From Acidobacteriota bacterium (GTDB taxonomy: Bacteria > Acidobacteriota > Polarisedimenticolia > QHYA01), in NCBI GenBank assembly GCA_003223995.1, contig QHYA01000258.1:1-5146 (forward strand): a stretch of DNA of 5,146 bases, in the 5' to 3' direction. Below the pieces are notes generated by a model, which was given only the letters and a program-made list of their open reading frames with translations, did not search any database and was not told the DNA's origin. Shown in pieces: positions 1 to 4,920 of this stretch (positions are counted from its first letter, which is position 1; each line of letters starts with the position of its first letter). Made by a program: the position numbers and the translations under genes.

Positions 1-80
1 CCGAGCGCGCGCGATCGCCCCGGCTCCGCGCGTCTACCGTCATGATAAGGCGCAAAACCATCAAGCGCCCACATCCCTTG

Positions 81-215
81 CTAGGGAAGCGCCATCTCAT
101 CCAATCCTTCGCCCGAGTGCCGCCGTACGCACTCCGGCGTCCCGCTCCCCTCGAAGATTTCCGGACGGTGGTTGTCCCAGTACTCGTTGCAGATGGGGCG
201 TTCCGTTCTCTCCAT
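81..215 (-). CDS. Possible small protein (44 aa) coupled to msrA
   Basis: This is a short reading frame starting with ATG at 215-213, five bases after the msrA stop codon and on the same strand. An AAGG at 224-227, inside the end of msrA, lies eight bases before the ATG and could serve as a ribosome site, so translational coupling to msrA is plausible. It begins MERTERPICNEYWDNHRPEI and ends DEMALP with a TAG stop. By hand count 34 of 43 sense codons end in G or C (about 79%), which fits coding sequence in this genome, and the residues are rich in acidic and aromatic types with two cysteines (about residues 9 and 29). There is no signal peptide or membrane segment and I recognise no family. 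It could be a chance frame in GC-rich DNA. Confidence 0.35.
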   Translation of the reverse strand: MERTERPICNEYWDNHRPEIFEGSGTPECVRRHSGEGLDEMALP

Positions 216-220
216 CTGGG

Positions 221-832
221 TCACCTTCGCTTCCCCCACAGCTCTTTGAGCCGCGCGTCGCGGCCGCAGGCCATGCGGTACTCGTGGTACCTGGTGGGAT
301 TCTTCTTGTAGAAATCCTGGTGGTATTCCTCGGCTGGATAGAATGTCGACGCGGCAACGATCTGCGTCACGATTTTTCCCTTGAAGCGAGGCTCCTCTTC
401 GAGCTTCCGCTTCGAGGCCTCCGCCTCATTTCGCTGGTTCTCGTCATGATAAAAAATCGCCGACCGGTACTGAGTGCCGTGGTCGCAGAATTGGCCGTCC
501 TTCTGCAGAGGATCGACGTTGTGCCAGAACACGTCGAGGAGCCTCGCATAGCTGATTTTCGCCGGATCGTAGACGACCTGGACCGACTCCGCGTGGCCGG
601 TCACGCCGGAAGAGACCTGCTCGTAGGTGGGATTTCTCGCATGCCCGCCGGTATAGCCTGAGGTGACCGATAGAACCCCGTCGATGCCTTCAAAGGCCGT
701 CTCCTCGCACCAGAAGCAGCCGCCGGCGAATGTAGCCATCGCGCCCTCCCCCACGGGGGCCGCAGATCCATGCGAGGAACAAGCTGCGCTCATCATCCAA
801 GTGACGAGGCCCAGGAGAATACGTGATCGCAA
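221..832 (-). CDS. msrA: Peptide-methionine (S)-S-oxide reductase, predicted lipoprotein
   Basis: MsrA reduces the S-epimer of methionine sulfoxide in proteins back to methionine, using a catalytic cysteine and thiol recycling. The active-site motif GCFWCEE is at residues 38-44, with catalytic Cys39. Other family motifs are SGYTGG, GHAESVQV, the QFCDHGTQYRS block (GTQYRS at 119-124) and AEEYHQDFY (about 167-175). A late Cys189 in MACGRD is a likely resolving cysteine. I chose a TTG start at 832-830 because GGAGG lies six bases upstream and the result is a 203-aa protein with a neat lipoprotein leader: RSR, a hydrophobic stretch, then SAAC with lipid-site Cys18. A longer in-frame extension to 1063 exists but has no family-like sequence and crosses the intergenic region. 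The enzyme is therefore predicted to be membrane-anchored outside the cytoplasm. The gene is divergent from the cupin gene. The family call is near certain; the start is likely. Confidence 0.95.
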   Translation of the reverse strand: MRSRILLGLVTWMMSAACSSHGSAAPVGEGAMATFAGGCFWCEETAFEGIDGVLSVTSGYTGGHARNPTYEQVSSGVTGHAESVQVVYDPAKISYARLLDVFWHNVDPLQKDGQFCDHGTQYRSAIFYHDENQRNEAEASKRKLEEEPRFKGKIVTQIVAASTFYPAEEYHQDFYKKNPTRYHEYRMACGRDARLKELWGKRR

Positions 833-838
833 GATTGA

Positions 839-843
839 CCTCC
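839..843 (-). promoter_or_regulatory. Ribosome binding site deciding the msrA TTG start
   Basis: On the minus strand this reads GGAGG and is followed by six bases (TCAATC) and TTG. The strong SD site at ideal spacing, together with the lipoprotein leader it produces, is why the TTG is preferred over ATG codons farther upstream. Confidence 0.65.
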
Positions 844-1053
844 GCTTTGCCCCTGCAATCAGGGCTTCAGGGACTTGGATGCCACGGGCGTCAGGCGGTT
901 TCGGCTTCTGTCCGGATGACGGCTCCAACCAGGTTCGGCTGCCTTCCTGCCCGGTGGTTCTCGGGGCTATAGTGTCGGGCAATCGGGATGGGCTGCGGAT
1001 ACCGAAAGCTGCCCAGGACACGCGGCATGTGTCGTTTGTCATCCGATTACAGA

Positions 1054-1058
1054 GGAGG
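1054..1058 (+). promoter_or_regulatory. Ribosome binding site deciding the cupin start
   Basis: GGAGG lies within AGAGGAGGTC, six bases before the ATG at 1065. It fixes the start of the cupin gene and rules out the long upstream in-frame extension that would overlap msrA on the opposite strand. Confidence 0.7.
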
Positions 1059-1064
1059 TCCACG

Positions 1065-1544
1065 ATGAGGAATCATCTGCGAGGGGTGAGAGCTATGCTG
1101 ATTGGTTTGTGGATGGCGATCGGGACAGTCCCTGCGGCGCAGGCTCCCACCCCTCAAGCCCAACCAATGTTCCTGAAGCTGGAGGAGGTGAAGTGGGACA
1201 AGATCCTCCCCGACCTCGGTGAGTTCTCTCCCGAGATCGCGATCCTGCGTGTTGATCACAAGACCCAGGCGACGCAGTTGTTGATTCGCACGCCCAAGAG
1301 AATCCATGTGCGCAAGCACTGGCATTCGGCCAATGAGACTCACACGATGATCATTGGAAAGGCCATCCTCGAGTGCGAGGGCAAACGCGTGGAGCTCGGC
1401 CCGGGCGGATTCAACTACATGCCGGCCAGAATGGTCCATGAGGCGTGGTTGCCCGAGGGTTCGTTGACGTTCATCACGGTCGACGGCGCGTGGGACGTCA
1501 ATTGGGTGGAGGGAGCGCCGACGGCAGCGGATATCTCCAAATGA
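1065..1544 (+). CDS. Secreted cupin-domain protein
   Basis: This 159-aa protein has an N-terminal export signal: a basic start (MRNHLRGVR), a hydrophobic core at about 11-22, and a likely cleavage after PAAQA near residue 27. The mature part is a single small cupin barrel. Cupin motif 1 is seen as HWHSANETHTMIIG (about 85-98), supplying likely metal ligands His85, His87 and Glu91. Motif 2 is GGFNYMPARMVHEAW (about 114-128), with His125 as the fourth ligand. Small cupins of this type bind a divalent metal, and many have no assigned reaction. The substrate cannot be read from the sequence, and the protein may be a binding protein rather than an enzyme. The start is set by a strong SD site; an internal ATG at residue 11 would also leave a signal peptide. 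The O-methyltransferase gene follows after 83 bp on the same strand, so co-transcription is likely. Confidence 0.88.
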   Translation: MRNHLRGVRAMLIGLWMAIGTVPAAQAPTPQAQPMFLKLEEVKWDKILPDLGEFSPEIAILRVDHKTQATQLLIRTPKRIHVRKHWHSANETHTMIIGKAILECEGKRVELGPGGFNYMPARMVHEAWLPEGSLTFITVDGAWDVNWVEGAPTAADISK

Positions 1545-1566
1545 GCGGGACTCAGTGCATCGTTGC

Positions 1567-1609
1567 GGAGATGGACGTGTGAAAGGAGATGGACGTGTGA
1601 AGATGGACG
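1567..1609 (+). repeat. 18-bp tandem repeat (about 2.5 copies) before the methyltransferase
   Basis: GGAGATGGACGTGTGAAA at 1567-1584 is repeated at 1585-1602 with one change at the last base, and a partial third copy (AGATGGACG) runs to 1609. Each full copy contains ATG GAC GTG TGA, a three-codon minimal reading frame, at 1571-1582 and 1589-1600. Both are in the same frame as the methyltransferase that starts at 1628. The repeat fills much of the 83-bp gap after the cupin gene. Confidence 0.8.
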
Positions 1610-1627
1610 ACATCGTCAGGAGGACAC

Positions 1628-2668
1628 ATGGCAAAAGGAAACTGGTTCGGGATTTCTGGAGAGCTCTCGCCCAACATGGAGCTCTTGCAGCTCATCCTTG
1701 GAAAGTGGGTGAATCAAGCCATTTACGCCGCGGCCGAGCTGGGCATCGCCGACCATCTGAAGGATGGGCCTCGGCCGAGCGCCGATGTGGCCACCGACTG
1801 CAACGCGGACGACGATGCGACCTACCGGCTCATGCGCGCGCTCTCCAACATCGGAGTGCTCGACGAGCGCGAGGAGCGCACCTTCGCGCTCACCCCCGTT
1901 GGCGAGTTCCTACGCAGCGACGTTCCGGGCTCGCTCCGCGGCATGGCTCGCTTCATGGGCTACGATCCGACTTGGACGGCCTGGGGCCAGGCGGTCTACA
2001 GCGTGCGCAGCGGGAAGCCGGCGTTCGAGCACGTCTTCAAGGAGAACATCTTTGACTGGTACGCCAAGCACCTTGATGAGTCTGCTGTCTTTGACGAGGC
2101 GATGACGGCGATCAGCACCGTCGAGTCCAATGCTGTTGCCGATGCCTTCGACTTCTCGGGGATCGGAACGCTGGCCGACGTCGGCGGCGGACGCGGCTAC
2201 CTGCTCGCGACGATCCTCGAGCGGTACCCTGAGCTGAAAGGGATCCTCCTCGATCTGCCGCACGTCGTCGCCGGCGCCACTCAGCTCCTCCGCGAGCATG
2301 GTGTGGCGGGCCGCGTGCGGGTGGAGAGCGGCAGCTTCTTCGAGACCGCGCCCCGGGGCGCCGACGCGGTCATCATGAAGCACATCATCCACGATTGGAA
2401 CGACGAGGCGGCAGTCCGCATCCTGCAGAGCTGTCACCGCGGACTGTCGAAAGGCGGGCGTGTCCTCGTCGTCGAGGCCGTGGTGCCGCCCCCCGGTCAA
2501 CAGGGCTGGGCGAAACTCCTCGACCTCGAGATGCTGATCCTGACCCCGCGCGGGCGCGAACGCACCGAGGAGGAGTTCGTGAAGCTCTTCGCCGCGGGCG
2601 GCTTCCGATTCGCACGCATCGTGCGGACAGCCTCGCCCGTATGCGTCGTCGAGGGCAAATGGATGTGA
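1628..2668 (+). CDS. SAM-dependent O-methyltransferase (Methyltransf_2 / hydroxyneurosporene-type)
   Basis: This 346-aa protein has the two-part layout of the plant-type and polyketide-type O-methyltransferases. An N-terminal helical, winged-helix dimerisation domain (about 17-100, including the NQAIYAAAELGIADHL helix) is followed by a Rossmann methyltransferase domain. SAM-binding motif I is DVGGGRG (184-190), then LLDLPHVV (207-214, the acidic ribose-binding loop). The KHIIHDWNDE segment (251-260) carries the likely catalytic base His255, and the family signature GRERTEEEF is at 309-317. The enzyme transfers a methyl group to a hydroxyl on a small, often aromatic or carotenoid, substrate; the actual substrate is not evident. 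AGGAGGA at 1618-1624 gives a strong SD site with short, four-base spacing from GGAGG. It probably shares a transcript with the upstream cupin. GC is about 70% by hand count, higher than its neighbours. The length is normal for the family and no key residue is missing. Confidence 0.93.
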   Translation: MAKGNWFGISGELSPNMELLQLILGKWVNQAIYAAAELGIADHLKDGPRPSADVATDCNADDDATYRLMRALSNIGVLDEREERTFALTPVGEFLRSDVPGSLRGMARFMGYDPTWTAWGQAVYSVRSGKPAFEHVFKENIFDWYAKHLDESAVFDEAMTAISTVESNAVADAFDFSGIGTLADVGGGRGYLLATILERYPELKGILLDLPHVVAGATQLLREHGVAGRVRVESGSFFETAPRGADAVIMKHIIHDWNDEAAVRILQSCHRGLSKGGRVLVVEAVVPPPGQQGWAKLLDLEMLILTPRGRERTEEEFVKLFAAGGFRFARIVRTASPVCVVEGKWM

Positions 2669-2679
2669 AACGTAGCCCT

Positions 2680-2693
2680 GCTTCTCGCGAAGC
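2680..2693 (+). terminator. Weak hairpin after the methyltransferase
   Basis: GCTTC at 2680-2684 pairs with GAAGC at 2689-2693 around a four-base loop, 11 bases after the methyltransferase stop. The stem is only five pairs and no T-run follows, so this is at best a weak or factor-dependent end. The rest of the 112-bp gap shows only the SD site of the next gene. Confidence 0.2.
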
Positions 2694-2780
2694 TCGCCCG
2701 GTGGCGACCAGTAACCATCCGGGATAAGCTACTTCCCCTTCGATCTGGGAGACTGCGGTAACTGACAGAGGAGGGTTCAG

Positions 2781-3284
2781 ATGAGAACGTGCCTCTCGAG
2801 AGTGGTAGCCGTCGCTGTGTCTCTGGCCGTAGCCGGTTTCTTCGGCGCCTCGCTCGTCATCGCGCAGCAGCCGGAGCACCCCAAGGAGCATCCCAAGGAG
2901 CACCCTAAGGAACATCCGAAGTCGGAGGGCTCGGAGAAGGTCACCAAGGAGCAGCTCGCCGACGCGATCGTGAAGTACGTCAACGACGAGTCGGCGAAGA
3001 CGGGCGGCAGGTTCGAGGTCGATGACCCCGTGGACAAACAGACCCTCTCGCTCGAGCTGAAGCTCGTCCACAAGGACCGCCTCAGTCCGATTGGCGCTGA
3101 CACCTACTTCGCCTGCGCCGACTTCGTGAGCAAGGACGGCGTCACGTACGACCTAGACATCTTCATGAAGGGACCCGATGCGGCCCATCTCCAGACGACC
3201 GAGGTGACGATCCACAAGAAGAACGGCAAGGAGCGCTACACCTGGTACGAGGAAGGCGGCGTCTGGGTGAAGAAGCCGGTCTGA
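2781..3284 (+). CDS. Small exported protein of unknown function with EHPK repeats
   Basis: This 167-aa protein begins with a clear signal peptide: basic MRTCLSR, a long hydrophobic core at about 8-27, and probable cleavage near IAQ (28/29). Four perfect EHPK repeats follow at residues 32-47, then a charged linker. A soluble domain covers about 54-167, with a helix (VTKEQLADAIVKYVNDE) and a run of predicted strands including DTYFACADFVSKDG and ERYTWYEEGGVWVKK. One internal cysteine (112) remains in the mature part. The His-Pro-Lys repeats could bind metal or act as a flexible charged spacer; this is inference. I do not recognise a named family, though its strand-rich end resembles small exported domains of unknown function. 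The ATG is supported by GAGGAGGG at 2768-2775, five bases upstream. It sits alone, 112 bp after the methyltransferase, and may have its own promoter, which I could not identify. Confidence 0.85.
   Translation: MRTCLSRVVAVAVSLAVAGFFGASLVIAQQPEHPKEHPKEHPKEHPKSEGSEKVTKEQLADAIVKYVNDESAKTGGRFEVDDPVDKQTLSLELKLVHKDRLSPIGADTYFACADFVSKDGVTYDLDIFMKGPDAAHLQTTEVTIHKKNGKERYTWYEEGGVWVKKPV
2874..2921 (+). repeat. Four 12-bp in-frame repeats encoding EHPK
   Basis: The units are at 2874-2885, 2886-2897, 2898-2909 and 2910-2921. Each encodes Glu-His-Pro-Lys, but the copies differ only at synonymous positions: GAG/GAA, CAC/CAT and CCC/CCT/CCG. The amino-acid repeat is perfect while the DNA repeat is not. Confidence 0.95.
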
Positions 3285-3334
3285 CACGAAAATACCGTGG
3301 ATCGGGCCAAGCTCGTAATGGGCAGCCGCAGAGA

Positions 3335-3817
3335 GTGTTTTTGGTCGACCTCGACGGATGCACGGCGGGAGGGGTGCCAATTGGTAATACGGTGAGCGAG
3401 CTAGAGGATGAGTGGGGCGCGCCGACTTATCGAGGCTTTACTGAACACGGCAATCGGGCTGAGATGGGATGGCGAGATCTAGGTTTCGAGATCGTAGCCA
3501 TTGATGCAAAAGTGGCTATGATTGATGTATCCTCACTTTCCTCATCCCGTCAGGATGTGAGGATCGAGGTGAGACCGAGGGTCTATTGGCAGGATACTGT
3601 TGACCGGGTGAAGCAGGTAATGGGGTCTCCGGATTTAGAATTCCAGGATCATGACATAGGATATTTGGTATACAAGAGGAGACAATGCTGTATAGGGATG
3701 AGGTTCGAGGGCCAACCACTGACCAGCCAATCATTGACCAGCGTGTTTGGTCTGTCTTTCGAATTCCTTCAAGGAACTTCGGAAGACTTGAGAGAGCTTC
3801 AGAAAGGATGCGGTTGA
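3335..3817 (+). CDS. Two-module protein of unknown function, low GC, uncertain start
   Basis: I do not recognise this 160-aa protein. It appears to hold two similar modules about 69 residues apart. IGNTVSELEDEWGAP (16-30) matches YWQDTVDRVKQVMGSP (84-99), each a helix ending in a Gly-x-Pro turn, and each is followed by hydrophobic strands (GFEIVAIDAKVAMIDV; CCIGMRFEGQPL). This pattern recalls small domains of the SmpA/BamE-like or DUF4309-like kind, but that is only a resemblance. No signal peptide, membrane segment or enzyme motif is seen. The start is unclear: GTG at 3335 has no good SD site, TTG at 3341 has GAGAG five bases before it, and the frame is open upstream to the previous gene, so the 5' end may be truncated. 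GC is about 49% over 3421-3780 by hand count, against about 70% in the methyltransferase, with codons such as ATA, AGA and TTA. Recent acquisition is likely. Confidence 0.65.
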   Translation: MFLVDLDGCTAGGVPIGNTVSELEDEWGAPTYRGFTEHGNRAEMGWRDLGFEIVAIDAKVAMIDVSSLSSSRQDVRIEVRPRVYWQDTVDRVKQVMGSPDLEFQDHDIGYLVYKRRQCCIGMRFEGQPLTSQSLTSVFGLSFEFLQGTSEDLRELQKGCG

Positions 3818-3923
3818 GACGCCCAAGCCCATCCGCCAGTTCCCCCTAAATAGATCCGCGGCGCTGGGTCAGTCCGTCCCTGTCCACTCGTGTTCAGCCC
3901 GCTCCGCGAGTTCGGCGCGCACC
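3818..3923. other. Convergent gap with no clear terminator
   Basis: This 106-bp stretch lies between the ends of the low-GC gene (plus) and the ArsR-type gene (minus), where a shared terminator would be expected. I see no strong stem followed by a T-run on either strand and no coding sequence. Confidence 0.4.
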
Positions 3924-4304
3924 TCATGCTGGACTCCTCTTTCGCTTGCCTGCCCGCGCCTTGGTCTCGGGCATGGATTCGAGGTGCCGCTCGAGCGCCT
4001 CGAGGCGTTGGGTCCACTGTTCCGAGATCAGATCCAGGTAGCGGCGCGCCACCTCGAGCTGCTCGGGTTCCAGCGCCCACCGGCTCTCCCGGCCCTTCCG
4101 CACGCCTCGGACCAGGCCGGCGTCGGCGAGCACGAGCAGATGCTTGGTGACGGCCTGCCGTGTGATCTCCGATCCGGCCGTGAGGCGGGCGATTGACTGT
4201 GGCCCGCCCGCGCAAAGGCGGGCTACGAGCCGCAGGCGTGTCCCGTCCCCCAGCGCCGCGAAGATGGGCGCGGAGCCCCTGAACGCGCCGCTCTTCACCG
4301 CCAT
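3924..4304 (-). CDS. ArsR-type winged-helix transcriptional regulator
   Basis: This 126-aa protein has the ArsR-fold winged helix-turn-helix over about residues 13-80. It opens with PIFAALGDGTRLRLVARL and continues with the recognition region SEITRQAVTKHLLVLADAGLV (about 45-65) and the wing VRKGRESRWAL. A helical C-terminus (about 80-110) probably aids dimerisation, and the tail is lysine/arginine rich. The metal-binding ELCVCDL motif of true ArsR/SmtB sensors is absent (QSIARLTAG sits there) and only one cysteine (31) is present, so classical metal sensing is unlikely. Regulators of this subgroup are commonly paired with an AHSA1/SRPBCC protein, as here. The ATG lies one base after the stop of that gene (TAG C ATG) and has no good SD site of its own, which implies translational coupling. 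It probably represses its own operon. Confidence 0.93.
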   Translation of the reverse strand: MAVKSGAFRGSAPIFAALGDGTRLRLVARLCAGGPQSIARLTAGSEITRQAVTKHLLVLADAGLVRGVRKGRESRWALEPEQLEVARRYLDLISEQWTQRLEALERHLESMPETKARAGKRKRSPA

Positions 4305-4305
4305 G

Positions 4306-4770
4306 CTAGGAAGACCTGGCGAGATACCCCTCGATCGCCTTCATCTGCATCGCCCAGCCCTCATCGTTCATACGGAAGGCCTTCGCACGGCGCGCGAGCG
4401 GGATCTGGTCGAAGCCGGATTCCACCACGGTCAGCAACGTGCCGCCCGGGACGTCTTGGAGCTCGAACACCACCAGGGTCGTGGGTTCGTCCGAGAAGTC
4501 CTCGCCAGGCTGGGCGGCGCCAGGGTGCCAGCGCCACGAGAACAGCCGCTCGGGCTCCATGCGCTCGATCGTGACATCCATCGTCATGTGCTCATAACCC
4601 TTGTGTGTGACCTTTCCCCGCAGTCGGACGCCGGGCTTGAACGGCTCCGTGAAAACGGCCCCGAACCAACTGCCGAACTCCTGTGCATCGGTGAGGGCTC
4701 GCCACACCTTGGACCGGGGGTGGCGAAGCTGGATCTTCTTCTCGATACGATCGGTGGTGATCATGCTCAT
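4306..4770 (-). CDS. SRPBCC-family protein, AHSA1 (activator of Hsp90 ATPase homologue 1-like)
   Basis: This 154-aa protein is a single START-like SRPBCC domain, a beta-grip around a hydrophobic ligand pocket. Family marks include the opening DRIEKKIQLRHPRSKVWRAL (7-26) with FGSWFG just after, central strands around MTMDVTIERMEPERLFSWRW (62-81), TTLVVFELQDVPGGTLLTVV (97-115), and the C-terminal helix NDEGWAMQMKAIEGYL (135-150). Bacterial AHSA1-like proteins mostly have no proven function; they are thought to bind small hydrophobic ligands. It is cytoplasmic, with no signal peptide. The first ATG (4770-4768) is chosen because AGGAGG sits four bases upstream; a second ATG two codons later has ten-base spacing and is possible. 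It is first in a two-gene unit with the ArsR-type regulator, the less usual order for this pair, and the repeated GCAACC sites lie just upstream. Confidence 0.93.
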   Translation of the reverse strand: MSMITTDRIEKKIQLRHPRSKVWRALTDAQEFGSWFGAVFTEPFKPGVRLRGKVTHKGYEHMTMDVTIERMEPERLFSWRWHPGAAQPGEDFSDEPTTLVVFELQDVPGGTLLTVVESGFDQIPLARRAKAFRMNDEGWAMQMKAIEGYLARSS

Positions 4771-4797
4771 CTGGCCTCCTCTGTGGTTGGCTCATGT

Positions 4798-4854
4798 GCA
4801 ACCTACAGCAACCTACTGGTTGCATGTTAGCCCAAGTCTGCGGCACATGCAACC
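4798..4854 (-). promoter_or_regulatory. Candidate operator: four phased GCAACC half-sites
   Basis: GCAACC or its complement GGTTGC occurs at 4798-4803, 4808-4813, 4818-4823 (inverted) and 4849-4854, so the starts are 10, 10 and 31 bp apart and lie on about the same helix face. The middle two form a perfect inverted repeat, GCAACC-TACT-GGTTGC (4808-4823). The inverted site also pairs with the distal one as GGTTGCATG / CATGCAACC (4818-4826 and 4846-4854). The array starts 28 bp upstream of the AHSA1 start codon and is the obvious binding site for the ArsR-type regulator encoded in the same unit. Confidence 0.6.
4824..4852 (-). promoter_or_regulatory. Candidate promoter for the AHSA1-ArsR unit
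   Basis: Read on the minus strand, TTGCAT (4847-4852, -35-like, three of six consensus bases) is followed by a 17-bp spacer and TAACAT (4824-4829, -10-like, four of six). Transcription would start near 4817, inside the inverted repeat. The -35-like element overlaps the distal half-site and the -10-like element abuts the inverted one, so a bound repressor would block polymerase. The spacing and context support it; the hexamers alone are weak. Confidence 0.4.
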
Positions 4855-4920
4855 AGAAAGTTGCCCATCCTGCGGGGGCGACGATCCTGAGCGACGGCAG
4901 GCCGGGGCTGTTCTTGAAAC

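Larger units (their letters stand above)
833..1064. other. Divergent intergenic region between msrA and the cupin gene
   Basis: This 232-bp stretch should hold promoters for both divergent genes. On the plus strand TATAGT at 968-973 resembles a -10 element and would give a leader of roughly 85 bases before the cupin ATG, but I find no convincing -35 partner at 16-18 bp. I could not pick a clear minus-strand promoter for msrA. Long open frames run through the gap on both strands, as expected in GC-rich DNA, and neither looks like protein-family sequence here. Confidence 0.5.

Noticed and set aside
3..18. Alternating GC run ending in GCGATCGC near the left edge
   Set aside because: A short alternating purine-pyrimidine run and a single 8-bp palindrome are expected in GC-rich DNA, and no second copy was seen.
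833..1063. N-terminal extension of msrA to an ATG at 1063
   Set aside because: The extra 77 residues have no family-like content, run across the divergent promoter region, and place the lipoprotein leader internally. The TTG at 832 has the good ribosome site.
663..1064. N-terminal extension of the cupin gene back to 663
   Set aside because: It overlaps msrA on the opposite strand and carries no signal or domain, while the ATG at 1065 has a strong SD site and is followed at once by a signal peptide.
1555..2055. Plus-strand frame beginning in the 18-bp repeat
   Set aside because: It overlaps the methyltransferase in another frame and has the Arg/Ala/His-rich make-up of a shadow in GC-rich DNA. 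Only its start within the repeat is noteworthy.
2697..2723. CCCGG...CCGGG inverted repeat in the gap before the EHPK gene
   Set aside because: It has five-base arms with a long loop and no T-run, so it is too weak to call a terminator or operator.
2385..3071. Long minus-strand frame across the methyltransferase end and the EHPK gene
   Set aside because: It is arginine-rich shadow sequence, and its leucine-rich repeated stretch is simply the antisense of the EHPK repeat.
4144..4830. Long plus-strand frame opposite the AHSA1-ArsR unit
   Set aside because: It is antisense to two clear family members, has no family-like content and no supporting ribosome site.
4881..4920. Possible terminator after the edge gene
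   Set aside because: Only short complementary arms (CCTGC/GCAGG) with a large loop and no T-run were found.
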